From Taklimakanibacter albus (GTDB lineage Bacteria; Pseudomonadota; Alphaproteobacteria; Rhizobiales; Aestuariivirgaceae), in assembly GCF_016595235.1 (NCBI RefSeq), contig NZ_JAENHL010000006.1:496001-560000 (forward strand): DNA of 64,000 bases. The letters run 5' to 3'. Below are positions 11,827 to 23,272 of this stretch, one piece after another. A program made the translations under genes and the position numbers. Position 1 is the first letter of the stretch. Every line of letters begins with the position of its first letter. Below the pieces are notes generated by a model. That model saw only the letters and a program-made list of their open reading frames with translations, was not told where the DNA came from and made no database searches.

Positions 11827-13334
11827 AGCGTAAAAGATTAGGCAGCGGGTCGACGAAATACCGTCCGGTATCGGTCGTCGACATCGGATCGAACTCGGTG
11901 CGGCTTGTCGTCTATGACGGCCTGCGGCGGGCGCCGACGCCTGTCTTCAACGAAAAGCTCCTCTGCGGCCTGGGCCGCGGCGTGGCCACCACGCGCCAGC
12001 TCCATCCGCAGGGCATGGAGCGCGCGCTGGCGGCGTTGCGCCGCTTCAAGGCGCTGTCGCGCCAGATCGGCGCCCGCGAAGTCTATGCGGTAGCGACCGC
12101 GGCGGCACGCGAGGCCGAGAATGGTCCGCAATTCGTCGACATGGCGGAAGAGGCGCTGGGCGCCCATATCGACGTGCTCTCCGGCAAGGAAGAGGCGCGG
12201 CTCGCCGCCATGGGGGTCATGGCCGGTGTCACTGGCGCCGACGGGTTGATCGGCGATCTGGGCGGCGGCAGCCTTGAGCTCATCGATGTGAGCGAAGGAC
12301 GCATCCGCGACGGCATCACTTTTCCGCTCGGGCCCTTGCGACTCATCGACATGTCGGGCGGCTCGACCGCCAAGGCGCGCGACATCATCGACAAGTATCT
12401 CGATTCATCGCCACTCCTCACGAAGCTCAAGGGCCGCACGCTCTATGCGGTGGGCGGCACCTGGCGCAACATCGCGCGCATCCATATGGGCCAGACGCGT
12501 TATCCGCTCCATGTCCTGCATAATTACACGATCGGGCGCGAGCAGGCGCGTTCGGTGGCCGATCTCGTCTCGCATCTCTCATCGTCTTCGCTGAAAGACA
12601 TCAAGACCGTCTCCAAGAGCCGCATCGACACCTTGCCTTTCGGTGCCTTGGTGCTCGAGCGCCTGCTCGCCAAGTCCAAGGTGAAGCAGATGGTCGTCTC
12701 GATCTATGGCGTGCGCGAGGGCCTGCTCTATTCGAAGCTGCCGAAGCGCAAGCGCGATACCGACGCGCTGCTATCCTCGTGCTGGGATTTCTGCTGCCGC
12801 TATGCGCGCTCGCCCGAGCACGAGCTCGAATTGTGCGATTGGACCGACAAGCTCTTCGCCCATAAGAGCTTCGAGGAGACGGAGCCTGAGCGCCGCCTGC
12901 GCCAGGCCGCCTGCCTCCTGGCCGACATCGGCTGGCGCGCGCATCCGGACTACCGCGCCCAGCGTTCGCTCGGCATGATCTCCCAGGCGGCTTTCGTCGA
13001 TATCGACCATGCCGGTCGCGTCTTCCTGGCCCTCACCATCTATTATCGCTACGAGGGCGAGGAGGAGGGCATGACCACCAGCCTCGCCCGCCTTGTCGAC
13101 GACAAGACGCTGGAGCGGGCCAGACTTTTGAGCGAGGTCTTCCGCCTTGCCTACATCCTCACCGCCGCCATGCCCGGCGTTCTGCCGAAGATCGGCATCG
13201 AGGTCGAGGGCACCCGCAATCTGATGCTCCGGGTGCCGCGGAAATTCGCCGATCTCATGGGCGAGCGCGTCGAGAAGCGCCTCGACGCGCTGGCCGGCCA
13301 GATGGGCCGCACCGCCAAGGTCGAAATCTACTGA
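11823..13334 (+). CDS. ppx: Exopolyphosphatase Ppx/GppA
   Basis: Hydrolyses polyphosphate from its ends (and possibly pppGpp). The 503-residue sequence has the two ASKHA phosphate motifs, [15 protein letters not shown] near residue 18 and [12 protein letters not shown] near 143, and a long C-terminal helical part of HD-like appearance. Translation starts at GTG 11823 within the ppk stop (GTGA). It is convergent with the GYD-domain gene. Confidence 0.95.
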   Translation: MKRKRLGSGSTKYRPVSVVDIGSNSVRLVVYDGLRRAPTPVFNEKLLCGLGRGVATTRQLHPQGMERALAALRRFKALSRQIGAREVYAVATAAAREAENGPQFVDMAEEALGAHIDVLSGKEEARLAAMGVMAGVTGADGLIGDLGGGSLELIDVSEGRIRDGITFPLGPLRLIDMSGGSTAKARDIIDKYLDSSPLLTKLKGRTLYAVGGTWRNIARIHMGQTRYPLHVLHNYTIGREQARSVADLVSHLSSSSLKDIKTVSKSRIDTLPFGALVLERLLAKSKVKQMVVSIYGVREGLLYSKLPKRKRDTDALLSSCWDFCCRYARSPEHELELCDWTDKLFAHKSFEETEPERRLRQAACLLADIGWRAHPDYRAQRSLGMISQAAFVDIDHAGRVFLALTIYYRYEGEEEGMTTSLARLVDDKTLERARLLSEVFRLAYILTAAMPGVLPKIGIEVEGTRNLMLRVPRKFADLMGERVEKRLDALAGQMGRTAKVEIY

Positions 13335-13347
13335 TCCCGGATCCGGC

Positions 13348-13641
13348 CTATTTCACTTTGGCCAGAACCTTCGCCATCTCATCCGCGGTGAAGGCGGGCA
13401 GCGTCTCGGTACGCACATTGCCCGCCATGCCGAGGGTGAGACCGAGCGCGGTGATGCTCGTCACATCCGGCGCCTCGACGACCGAGACGACGTCATACTT
13501 TCCCAGGGTCCAGTAGAGCTCTTTGACGGTGGCGCCGTTCTGCTTGGCAAGCTCGCGGAATTTCTCGGCGCGCTTGACCGTGTCCTTGACGGCGCGGATT
13601 CCCTGATCGGTAAAGTTCGTGAGGAGAATAAAGGCAGGCAT
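13348..13641 (-). CDS. GYD domain-containing protein
   Basis: Small 97-residue protein of the GYD family, recognised from the N-terminal FILLTNFTDQGIRAVKDT strand-helix and the central LGKYDVVSVVEAPD block that gives the family its name. Function is unknown; the fold is a ferredoxin-like alpha/beta unit. It starts at ATG 13641 with GGAGG nearby on the minus strand. It lies 71 bases after rnd on the same strand and could be co-transcribed with it. Confidence 0.85.
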   Translation of the reverse strand: MPAFILLTNFTDQGIRAVKDTVKRAEKFRELAKQNGATVKELYWTLGKYDVVSVVEAPDVTSITALGLTLGMAGNVRTETLPAFTADEMAKVLAKVK

Positions 13642-13712
13642 GGTTCAACCTCCCTGCTGGATCCCCCGGAACTACAGAGCGTAGCACAAGCGCGGGCGTT
13701 AGGGCAGGGAGG

Positions 13713-14900
13713 CTATTCCGCGGCGGCGGCGGTGGGCTTGAAGGGCGCCGCACTTGGCATGATTTCGGCCCGGCCATCGCGGAAGCCGATGACGGCGCGG
13801 CCATGCTTGAGGTCGAGCGCGATCGCGCCGAACATCTGGCGGCGCCAGCCATTCATCAGCGGCACGTCGGCCTCGTCGTCCTGCGCCACCGCGTCGATAT
13901 CGGAAGCGCTGGCGAGAAGTCGCGGCGCCAAGCCTTCGCGCTCGGCCACGATCTTGAGCGCGAGCTTGAGGATCTCGGCGGCGGCCTGCGTGCTCTCGGG
14001 CATCTTCTCATGCCCGCCGGGAAGTGGCGGCAGGAGCTTCGCGTCGGTCTCGAGCCCGTCCTTGACGGCGACGAGGATCGCCTCGCCGGCGCGCGAATTG
14101 CCGAAACCGCGTGGCAATGCGCGTGACGCGTTCAGCGCCTCGCGCGTCTGCGGCATCTGGGTGGCGACCTCGATCAGCGCGTCATCCTTGATGATGCGCT
14201 GGCGCGGCACGTTCTTTTCCTGGGCCTCGCGCTCGCGCCAGGCGGCAAGCGCGATCAGGACGCCCAATTGCTTCTTCGAGCGCAGCCGGGTCTTGAGCCG
14301 CTTCCAGGCGTCTTCCGGCGCCATATTGTAGGTCTTGGGCGAGGTCAGGACTTCCATTTCCTGCGCCAGCCAGGGCTCGCGGCCAGTCTTGTCGAGCTCT
14401 TCTTTCAGCTTCTCATAGACGGTACGCAGATGGGTGACGTCGGATAGCGCGTAATTGAGCTGCTTCTCGGTGAGAGGGCGCCTGGACCAGTCGGTGAAGC
14501 GCGAGGACTTGTCGATCTGGGCGCGCGCCAGCTGCCGCACGATCGATTCATAGGAGACCTGGTCGCCGAAGCCGCAGACCATTGCGGCGATCTGCGTGTC
14601 GAACACCGGATGTGGCACCCGGCCCGACAGATGCACGAAAATCTCGATATCCTGGCGCGCCGCATGAAAGACCTTGAGGACATTCTCGTTGGTCATCAGC
14701 GCGTGGAAGGGCTTGAGGTCGATATCCGGCGCCTTGGGGTCGATGATCGCCTGATGGTTTCCGCCGGCAATCTGGATGAGGCAGAGGTCAGGCCAGAAGG
14801 TCTGCTCGCGCATGAATTCGGTATCGACCGTGACATAGGCTTCCCGGGCGAGTTCCTTGACGAGCGCCTTGAGCGCGGATGTGGTGGTGATGACCTCCAT
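13713..14900 (-). CDS. rnd: Ribonuclease D
   Basis: 3'-5' exoribonuclease that trims tRNA and other stable RNA. The 395-residue sequence has the DEDDy exonuclease residues: VTVDTEFMRE (D and E), FHAARQDIEIF (D) and the C-terminal LNYALSDVTHL with Tyr and Asp. An HRDC domain follows (about residues 205-285), then an Ala-rich tail. It is divergent from aspS across a 268-base gap; rnd and aspS are neighbours in many rhizobia. Confidence 0.96.
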   Translation of the reverse strand: MEVITTTSALKALVKELAREAYVTVDTEFMREQTFWPDLCLIQIAGGNHQAIIDPKAPDIDLKPFHALMTNENVLKVFHAARQDIEIFVHLSGRVPHPVFDTQIAAMVCGFGDQVSYESIVRQLARAQIDKSSRFTDWSRRPLTEKQLNYALSDVTHLRTVYEKLKEELDKTGREPWLAQEMEVLTSPKTYNMAPEDAWKRLKTRLRSKKQLGVLIALAAWREREAQEKNVPRQRIIKDDALIEVATQMPQTREALNASRALPRGFGNSRAGEAILVAVKDGLETDAKLLPPLPGGHEKMPESTQAAAEILKLALKIVAEREGLAPRLLASASDIDAVAQDDEADVPLMNGWRRQMFGAIALDLKHGRAVIGFRDGRAEIMPSAAPFKPTAAAAE

Positions 14901-15168
14901 AGGGCTCTAAGTCGCGCGAGTCCGGGGCAGGCGTCAAATGATTTGCTGTCTCATTCGCGAAAAATATGGTTTTTCCTTACTTTTCAGTAATTTAAGCCTA
15001 TTTTCGACTCGTTTTGTCAATTTTCCAGATTTGCCGCAGCGTCGACAGGCATCCGGACCGGAAAAACCGCCTGAAACGGCTAAAACCGCGGGCAACTTGA
15101 CAATCGCGCCTCCCCATGCGCTTTTCCGCGCTCTTCTACTGATTTTCCGACCCGATTTGCGAGGGATT
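14901..15168. other. AT-richer divergent gap between rnd and aspS
   Basis: 268 bases with several A/T runs (for example around 14960-15015), unlike the flanking coding DNA. It must hold the promoters of rnd and aspS. A TTGACA lies at 15097-15102, but no good -10 element follows at 16-18 bases, so no promoter is assigned. Open frames through the gap toward aspS are not supported as coding. Confidence 0.5.
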
Positions 15169-16950
<1,782 letters not shown>

Positions 16951-17025
16951 GGAGCGAAGGATGAGTGGCGGATGGGGCCATTGCGATGAGATCGCCGCTC
17001 CGCCATTGGCCGTCCGGGGCGTCCG

Positions 17026-20000
17026 GTGAACATGCCGCGCCCCATCCTGCCGCGGGACTGGAAGCTGACGCTTCCACGCCACGGCGGGGATTGGGCGGAC
17101 AAAGCCGAATTCGATGAGCTGTCGCGCCGCTCACTCACCGAGCATCTGACGACGATCCGCTGTCGCGGCCGGCTGAGACCGGGCGAGGTCGCGGTTCTGT
17201 GCGTTCTACGCAATGAGGCGGCGCGCCTGCCGCTCTTCTTCGAGCATTACCGGAAGCTCGGGGTCGACCGCTTCTTCATGGTCGACAACAATTCCGACGA
17301 TGGCTCGCACGAGATGCTGCTGGCCGAGCCACTGGCCGATGTCTTCCACACGACCACGCCTTATTACGACAGTTGCTTCGGCATCTACTGGTATAACGGC
17401 CTAGCGCGCGAATACTGCACCGGCAATTGGGTGCTGATGGCCGATGCCGACGAGCTGCTCGTCTATGACGGCATGGAAACGCATGGCCTCGCGGTTTTGG
17501 GAGCGTGGCTCAAAAGCCAGGGCTTCGACCGGCTTTTCGGGATCATGCTGGATATATATCCATCCGGCCCGGTCGGACTGGGCAAAAGGGAGATCGCCGA
17601 TATCCTGGAAAAGGATTGCTGGTTCGACGCGGAAGGTTATTCCGCCCGCCGCCTGCCGACCGGCTGGATCGTGCATGGCGGGTCCCGCCACCGACTCTTC
17701 GAGAAGGGCGGCATGGCGGCGCCCATTTCGAAATATCCGTTCTTCGAGATGACGCCGGAGCGCTCGGTTCTCAACGCTCATTATCTGTGGCCCGTCGATA
17801 CCAGCACGAATGTGGCCTTCGGCGCCTTCCTGCATCTCAAGCTGATGGATGATTTCATCAGGAGATCCGCGGTGAATGAGGCCGAGGGGCAGCATTGGCT
17901 GGGTGCGCTGCATTACAGCACGATCAATCGGCGCCTCGCCAACGCTTCGCATATCGTTGCGGTCACCGAGCAGTCGCGGCGTTATACCGGAGCCGCCAGC
18001 CTCATGGCGAACCGGATCATTTCACCGATTGCCTGGGACGCTGAGACGCGCCTCGATCATACGCGGCCTTATCTAGTGCTCGGCGAGATCGGCTGGAAAT
18101 ACTGGCGCGCCACGCTTCCGGTGCCGGGCAAGGACTGGGTGCGGGGCGATGAGTTCATCGCCTTGTCGCAACGCTCGCTCAGTGAGCATCTGACGACGAT
18201 ACGATGCCGGGGGACGTTGCGCGACGGCGAGTGTGGCCTGATCTGCGTTCTGCGCAACGAGATCGATCGGCTGCCATTGTTCTTCGAGCATTACCGGAGT
18301 CTCGGCGTCACCCGTTTCCTCATCATCGACAACGGCTCCGACGACGGATCGCATGAATTTCTGCTCGCTCAGCCTGATGCCGATATCTTCCTGACCCAGG
18401 CGGCATTCAGGGACGGACAGGCCGGCCTTTACTGGGCCAATGCGGTGGCGCGCGCATTCTGCATCGGACACTGGATCCTCAGGGTCGATGCCGACGAACT
18501 CCTCGTCTATGACGGCATGGAAGAGCATGATCTGCCACAGCTTGCTGATTGGCTCGACCATTGCGGCCTCGACAGGATTTTCGCGCCGCTTCTCGATATT
18601 TACCCGTCCGGTGCCCTGGGCGAGCGACGCCGCAGCGTCACTGACATCCTGAAGGATGATTGCTGGTTCGACACTGAGGGTTACACGCTCAACCGGATCC
18701 GGGCCGGATGGGACCTGACCGGCGGAGCCCGCCGTCGCCTGTTCGGGAAGGACGAAGACGAAACCTGGCCGACCTTGTCGAAATACCCTTACTTTCGTAT
18801 GGCGGACGACACCGTCATCTTCAATCACCATTGGCAATGGCCCTATGACGAGGCCACGGAAGGCCCGCAGGGCGCGTTGATACACCTCAAATTGATCGAC
18901 GATCTTGCCGAGCGCACTGAGCGTTATGTCCGTGAAGGCCAGCACTTCAATCAATCCATGGACTATCAACGGATTGCGGGCATGCTGGCGGGCCGGCCTG
19001 ATCTTGTGGCCTTTCATGAAGGCTCAAGCCGTTATCGCGGCCCCCGGAGCCTGGTGCGTCAGTCCTTCATGCTGCCGATCGATTGGGATGCGCCCACCGA
19101 TCCGGCGGAGATCGAGAAACGCAAGGCCTTTCTCAGGCAGGGACGGCGGCCGCCGAACCGGACGATGTGGACCAGCACACTGCCCGAAGAAGGTGGGGTG
19201 TGGGAAAAGCGACAGCAATTCAATTGGGAGTCGCATCGCAGCCTCGCTGAGCATTTGGATATCGTCCGCTGCCGGGGCCCGCTGGCGCCGGGCGAGATCG
19301 GCCTTGTCTCCGTCGTGAGAAACGAGGCCATACGTCTTCCGCTCTTCTTCGACCATTACAAGAAGCTCGGCGTGACGAGATTCTTCATGATCGACAACAT
19401 GTCCGACGACGGATCGCATGAGATCATCGCAGCCGAGTCCCGGGCGGACATCTTCCGGGCGCACGCCTCTTATGCCGAGGGATTAGGCGGCATCTATTGG
19501 GCCAATGGGATCGCGCGTGAATTCTGTCGCGGATGCTGGACGGTCCATTCCGATGCCGACGAGTTGCTCGTCTATGATCGCATGGAGGAAAGGCATCTCG
19601 CCGACCTCGGTCGGTGGCTGGCGGCCAGGAATCACGACAGGATCCATGGCTTGATGATCGATGTCTATCCCTCGGGCGAAATCGGCCAGGACGGCCGATC
19701 CATCGCTGAAATCCTGGCGACCGATTGCTGGTTCGACGGTGATGGTTATGTCGAGACGCGTGAGAAGGGCGGGTGGCTGACGACCGGCGGCCCGCGTCAT
19801 CGGCTCTTCAACAATGGGCCCGACGTCCATGCCCATTGGCTGTCGAAGCATCCGTTCATCCGGGTTTCGGAGGAGACGAGCATCATCGATGCACATTTCC
19901 TCTGGCCGGTCCCCCCTGCCAAACCGGTGGCCCGCGGCGCGCTGCTGCATCTCAAGCTGATGGATGACTTCCAGGCGCGTAGCCGGCGCTATGAGGAGGA

Positions 20001-20160
20001 GGGGCAGCATGCGCTCGGCTCCCGCGCTTACCAGATCATCAATCAGGAACTCGCCGGTATGCCGAAGCTGGTCGCCCATTATCCGGGTTCCAGACGTTAT
20101 GCCGGCCCCGCGAGCCTCATCCGCCACGGCATGATGCAGCCCATCGATTGGGATGCCTGA
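17026..20160 (+). CDS. Triple-domain glycosyltransferase (three tandem Glyco_tranf_2_4-like units)
   Basis: 1044-residue protein built from three copies of one glycosyltransferase domain of about 330 residues: 12-339, 360-689 and 715-1044, with linkers of 20 and 25 residues. Each copy starts with W-x3-LP, has RSLxEHL and RCRG, then a nucleotide-sugar-binding block (RNE...RLPLFF-E/D-HY..LGV.RF...DN.SDDGSHE), a GT-A DxD-type motif DADELLVYD (residues 140, 488 and 843), LDIYPSG or a close variant, DCWFD, and ends with SL...PI-W-D-A. All three copies keep the DxD motif, so all could be active. It resembles the GT2/GT92-like family with RNE and LGV motifs. There is no signal peptide or membrane segment. 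It starts at GTG 17026 or ATG 17032. No other glycan genes are adjacent; donor and acceptor are unknown. Confidence 0.88.
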   Translation: MNMPRPILPRDWKLTLPRHGGDWADKAEFDELSRRSLTEHLTTIRCRGRLRPGEVAVLCVLRNEAARLPLFFEHYRKLGVDRFFMVDNNSDDGSHEMLLAEPLADVFHTTTPYYDSCFGIYWYNGLAREYCTGNWVLMADADELLVYDGMETHGLAVLGAWLKSQGFDRLFGIMLDIYPSGPVGLGKREIADILEKDCWFDAEGYSARRLPTGWIVHGGSRHRLFEKGGMAAPISKYPFFEMTPERSVLNAHYLWPVDTSTNVAFGAFLHLKLMDDFIRRSAVNEAEGQHWLGALHYSTINRRLANASHIVAVTEQSRRYTGAASLMANRIISPIAWDAETRLDHTRPYLVLGEIGWKYWRATLPVPGKDWVRGDEFIALSQRSLSEHLTTIRCRGTLRDGECGLICVLRNEIDRLPLFFEHYRSLGVTRFLIIDNGSDDGSHEFLLAQPDADIFLTQAAFRDGQAGLYWANAVARAFCIGHWILRVDADELLVYDGMEEHDLPQLADWLDHCGLDRIFAPLLDIYPSGALGERRRSVTDILKDDCWFDTEGYTLNRIRAGWDLTGGARRRLFGKDEDETWPTLSKYPYFRMADDTVIFNHHWQWPYDEATEGPQGALIHLKLIDDLAERTERYVREGQHFNQSMDYQRIAGMLAGRPDLVAFHEGSSRYRGPRSLVRQSFMLPIDWDAPTDPAEIEKRKAFLRQGRRPPNRTMWTSTLPEEGGVWEKRQQFNWESHRSLAEHLDIVRCRGPLAPGEIGLVSVVRNEAIRLPLFFDHYKKLGVTRFFMIDNMSDDGSHEIIAAESRADIFRAHASYAEGLGGIYWANGIAREFCRGCWTVHSDADELLVYDRMEERHLADLGRWLAARNHDRIHGLMIDVYPSGEIGQDGRSIAEILATDCWFDGDGYVETREKGGWLTTGGPRHRLFNNGPDVHAHWLSKHPFIRVSEETSIIDAHFLWPVPPAKPVARGALLHLKLMDDFQARSRRYEEEGQHALGSRAYQIINQELAGMPKLVAHYPGSRRYAGPASLIRHGMMQPIDWDA

Positions 20161-20166
20161 AAGCAA

Positions 20167-20193
20167 AATGGCCGGGAGAAGCTCCCGGCCATT
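20167..20193. terminator. Bidirectional hairpin between convergent genes
   Basis: Perfect 12-base arms AATGGCCGGGAG/CTCCCGGCCATT with a three-base loop lie in the 57-base gap between the glycosyltransferase stop and the stop of the exported protein gene on the minus strand. A-rich bases precede it and TTGTCGTT follows. It probably ends transcription from both sides. Confidence 0.8.
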
Positions 20194-20217
20194 GTCGTTC
20201 GATGATGGTGGCGCCAA

Positions 20218-21426
20218 TCAGTCGTTGGCGGAGATGCTGACGCCCAGCTGGTCGAGTGCTGCGCCCGGATTGTTCGGGTCGAGCGTCATGATCTGCTGGA
20301 CGGTGATCGGCTGCGCCGGCTTGGCCACGATGGTGAGCGAGCGCGGATCCTTGAGATAGGCATTGACCGCCTCGACCGCCTTCTGGGTGAAAGCCGGGTT
20401 CTTGAGCTCGGCGAGGCCGAGCTGAAGCATCGCGCCGGCATTGGCGACCATGGTCGCTTCATCCATGCCCTGCATGGCGGCGAGGAGCGGCAGCACCTTC
20501 TTGGTGATCGACTTGTCCTCGAAGCGGAGCGTCACGCGGCTGACCTGAATGCCCTGGACGAGCGGCATGAGGGCGCTTGGATCCGGCTGCGCCTCGTCCT
20601 TCAGCTTTTGCAGCTGGCCGACCAAAGCGAGGGGGATCTCACCCGCGCCTGCGCCGATCTTGAGCGTGGCCATGTCCTTGCCGGCATAGGCGATGTCGAA
20701 ATCGAAGCCCATCTTGTCCGAGCCGATATCCATCGTGCCATTGCCGCCGATGTCGAAGGAAAGAGTCGAGTAGCCGAGCTGCTTGAGCGTGCCTGAGCTG
20801 TCGAGCGCCGCGACCGCGGCTTCCGGGACCGTGATATTGCTGATCTTGAAGTCGCTCTTGCCGGCGCCGGTGACCGGATCGCCGTCCCAGGTCATTTCAT
20901 AGCCGTCGGCCGTGAAATTGTGACCGCCCGCGGCAAGGGTCATCTGGCCCGAGCTCATCTTCTTGGCCACATTCATGCTGGCGCGCAGCAGGTCGGTCGG
21001 GCTCGGATTGTCGCCCAGCGCCTTGACATACCAGTATTCGGCCGAACTCTTCGGCACCGAGATGGTGAAGTTGCCTTCGCGGCTGCCCACTTCGATGGTG
21101 GTGTCATTATATTCGGCGGCCGCGACCTCGAACAGACCATTGCCCTTGTCGGTGATGCCGCTAAGCGTCACTTTGGCGACATTGAGGGACATTTTGCCCT
21201 CGTCCTCGCCAGGAGCCTGCATATTGGCGGAGAGCCCGTCGATGACGACCGAGCCGTCACTGCCGGTGGTGACCGACTTGTAGGTCGGCTTGGTCTGGAG
21301 CTGGGTTTCCCAGTTCTTCAGGATCGCGCTGACAAGCGGGGGCTCTTCGGCCGCCCAGGCAGACGTCGCACCCGCCAGGGATGTAGCGAGAATCAAAACG
21401 AGCGCCGAGCGCTTGACCAATCTCAT
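20218..21426 (-). CDS. Exported protein of unknown function
   Basis: 402-residue protein that I do not recognise. Residues 1-25 are a clear signal peptide (MRLVKR, hydrophobic core, ending AWA before AEEPP). The mature part is rich in short beta-strand patterns and repeats of the type 'vtlsgItd', 'isnItvp' and 'vsrVtLrFEDKSItkKvL', ending with a block on proline-rich PAQPITVQQIM. This beta-rich layout suggests a periplasmic or outer-membrane-associated protein, possibly lipid-binding like AsmA- or DUF945-type proteins, but that is only an impression. It has its own promoter region facing the L,D-transpeptidase gene. Confidence 0.8.
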   Translation of the reverse strand: MRLVKRSALVLILATSLAGATSAWAAEEPPLVSAILKNWETQLQTKPTYKSVTTGSDGSVVIDGLSANMQAPGEDEGKMSLNVAKVTLSGITDKGNGLFEVAAAEYNDTTIEVGSREGNFTISVPKSSAEYWYVKALGDNPSPTDLLRASMNVAKKMSSGQMTLAAGGHNFTADGYEMTWDGDPVTGAGKSDFKISNITVPEAAVAALDSSGTLKQLGYSTLSFDIGGNGTMDIGSDKMGFDFDIAYAGKDMATLKIGAGAGEIPLALVGQLQKLKDEAQPDPSALMPLVQGIQVSRVTLRFEDKSITKKVLPLLAAMQGMDEATMVANAGAMLQLGLAELKNPAFTQKAVEAVNAYLKDPRSLTIVAKPAQPITVQQIMTLDPNNPGAALDQLGVSISAND

Positions 21427-21673
21427 ATCCTAACCTCTTGAAAAATATTGAATGCCCCACCCGGGCGGCAGACATTAGGTCAAGCGATGGGAAAATCCAA
21501 TGGCGAACTCGTGGCGAAGTTGCGATTTGGCCGGCCCGAAATGGTGCCAGGCGGGCCGGGTAAGGGTGGAAAATCCCGGCCCTCTGGCCAGTTGAAACGT
21601 CAAAGACGAAGGATTAATGTCCGCCGCGGATAATTCCACTCGAGACGGGGCTGTCTCTTAACAAGGGGTTAAT

Positions 21674-22399
21674 ATGCGGAAATTGTGGATCGGCGTTGCG
21701 GCTGTCCTGGCCGTGACGGGGCTTGCGGTGGGACAGGTGCAGGCCTCGACGCCGAATGTGAAGTCCAACATCACGGTGGCGGACGAGAAGCCGGCGCCTA
21801 AGAAGAAGAAGGTCGTCGAGAAGAAGAAGCCTGAGATCAAGAAAGAGCGCCGCGTGACCACACGGCGCGATTGCGGTGGTTTCTTCGAATGCCTGTTCAA
21901 TACGAAGCGGGTCAGCCGGAGTTCCATGTCGGGCGTGAGCGACCGGACCACCCGTTCGACCGTCTCCTTCGCCGATGCGCAGTACAAGCCGGGCTCGATC
22001 GTCGTCCGCACCCCCGAGCGCGCACTTTATTACGTGCTGCCGGGCGGCAAGGCGCTGCGCTACAAGGTCGGCGTCGGCAAGGACGGCTTCCAGTGGAGCG
22101 GCAATTCCAAGATCGGCATGAAGAAGGAATGGCCGGATTGGCGCCCGCCCGCGACGATGATCGCGCGTGAAGCCGCCAAGGGCAACAAGATACCGGATTA
22201 CATGGAAGGCGGTCCGAACAACCCGCTGGGCGCCCGCGCCATGTATATCTCAGGGACCCTGTTCCGCATCCATGGCACCAACAATGCCGCCTCGATCGGC
22301 GGTGCGGTGTCCTCCGGCTGCATCCGCATGATGAATTCCGACGTGATCGATCTCTATGAGCGGGTCGCCGTCGGCTCGCGGGTCTATGTCTATCAATAG
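21674..22399 (+). CDS. L,D-transpeptidase (YkuD family), exported
   Basis: Peptidoglycan or outer-membrane-protein cross-linking enzyme of the ErfK/YbiS/YcfS/YnhG type. The 241-residue protein has a signal peptide (residues 1-24), a Lys-rich stretch around residues 38-58, and a C-terminal YkuD domain with the catalytic signature: HGTNNAASIG followed by SSGCIRM, giving the His and the nucleophilic Cys near residue 217. ATG 21674 follows AAGGGG. It is a single-gene unit with a terminator at 22423-22450. In rhizobia these enzymes make L,D-crosslinks and tether outer-membrane beta-barrels. Confidence 0.93.
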   Translation: MRKLWIGVAAVLAVTGLAVGQVQASTPNVKSNITVADEKPAPKKKKVVEKKKPEIKKERRVTTRRDCGGFFECLFNTKRVSRSSMSGVSDRTTRSTVSFADAQYKPGSIVVRTPERALYYVLPGGKALRYKVGVGKDGFQWSGNSKIGMKKEWPDWRPPATMIAREAAKGNKIPDYMEGGPNNPLGARAMYISGTLFRIHGTNNAASIGGAVSSGCIRMMNSDVIDLYERVAVGSRVYVYQ

Positions 22400-22422
22400 A
22401 CCTGGCGAATCCGGGTAAGATG

Positions 22423-22450
22423 AGCCGCGGGGATTTCCCGCGGCTTTTTT
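22423..22450 (+). terminator. Rho-independent terminator after the L,D-transpeptidase gene
   Basis: Stem AGCCGCGGG/CCCGCGGCT (22423-22431 and 22437-22445) with loop GATTT is followed directly by a run of T. The next gene starts at 22482, so that gene probably has its own promoter in the short gap or is reached by read-through. Confidence 0.88.
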
Positions 22451-22481
22451 GTTAGAATGATCGCGAGTTTGAGGGGCTCTC

Positions 22482-23138
22482 ATGGACTGGTTTGCGCCGA
22501 TCGACTCTTATTGCGAACGCCTGCATCCCGGCCTCCTGGCCGAGCCGCTCAATACGCTGAGCAATGCCGCCTTCATCATCGCGGCGATCTGGGCCGCCCG
22601 GGCGGCGCTCAGGCGGGGCAACCGCGAGCCGGTCATCTGGCTCCTCATCGCGCTCGTCTTCGTGATCGGTCTCGGCAGCCTGGCCTTCCACACCTTCGCC
22701 AATCAATGGTCGGTGCTGGCGGATGTGCTGCCGATCACGGTCTTCATCTATGGCTACCTGGCTTTCGCCCTGCGCCGCTTCCTGGGCTTCGCCTGGTGGA
22801 AGATCGCCGGCGCCCTGATCGTCCTGTTCGCCATCACCTTTGTCGCCGAAAACATCCTGCCGCCCGGCTTCATGAACGGCTCGGGCGCCTATCTGCCGGC
22901 GCTAGTGGCGAGCGTGCTTGTTTCGATCGAGCTCTTGCGCCGCGGCCATCCGGCCCATCTCAATGTGAGCCTCGCCTCGACGGTCCTGTTCGTGTCGCTG
23001 ATTTTCCGCACCGCCGACATCGTGCTGTGCTCGCTTTTACCGATCGGCACGCATTTCGTCTGGCACATTCTGAACGGCGTCGTCCTGGCGCTCTATCTCG
23101 AGGCGGCGATCCGCTACGGTAGTCGTAAGCCGGTCTGA
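22482..23138 (+). CDS. Ceramidase-like integral membrane protein (CREST superfamily)
   Basis: 218-residue protein with about seven hydrophobic helices. It shows the alkaline-ceramidase pattern: an N-terminal PLNTLSNAAFI, then GLGSLAFHTFANQW with the first metal-binding His, an Asp in LADVLPI, and a C-terminal HFVWHILNG with two His. In the family these His and Asp residues bind zinc and hydrolyse amide bonds of ceramide-like lipids; the bacterial substrate is unknown. ATG 22482 follows GAGGGG. It stands alone. Confidence 0.82.
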   Translation: MDWFAPIDSYCERLHPGLLAEPLNTLSNAAFIIAAIWAARAALRRGNREPVIWLLIALVFVIGLGSLAFHTFANQWSVLADVLPITVFIYGYLAFALRRFLGFAWWKIAGALIVLFAITFVAENILPPGFMNGSGAYLPALVASVLVSIELLRRGHPAHLNVSLASTVLFVSLIFRTADIVLCSLLPIGTHFVWHILNGVVLALYLEAAIRYGSRKPV

Positions 23139-23204
23139 AGCGGCAAGGCGTGACGACGGGGCTCTTGCCATATCCGGGGGAGCATTTCGGCGCGCCGCGT
23201 GCTC

Positions 23205-23250
23205 CACAAAAAGAACTGGCCCCGGAGGCGCATGCCGTCCGGGGCCCAGT
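23205..23250 (-). terminator. Rho-independent terminator of the Lys/Ala peptide gene
   Basis: Read on the minus strand: a stem of ACTGGGCCCCGGA-type arms (23238-23250 and 23215-23226, one bulged base) with an 11-base loop, followed by TTCTTTTT. It starts 23 bases after the stop codon of the small gene at 23273-23350. Confidence 0.75.
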
Positions 23251-23272
23251 CCTGAAGTATCGCTAAAGAAGA

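Noticed and set aside
15097-15125. aspS promoter with TTGACA at 15097
   Set aside because: No acceptable -10 hexamer follows at 16-18 bases.
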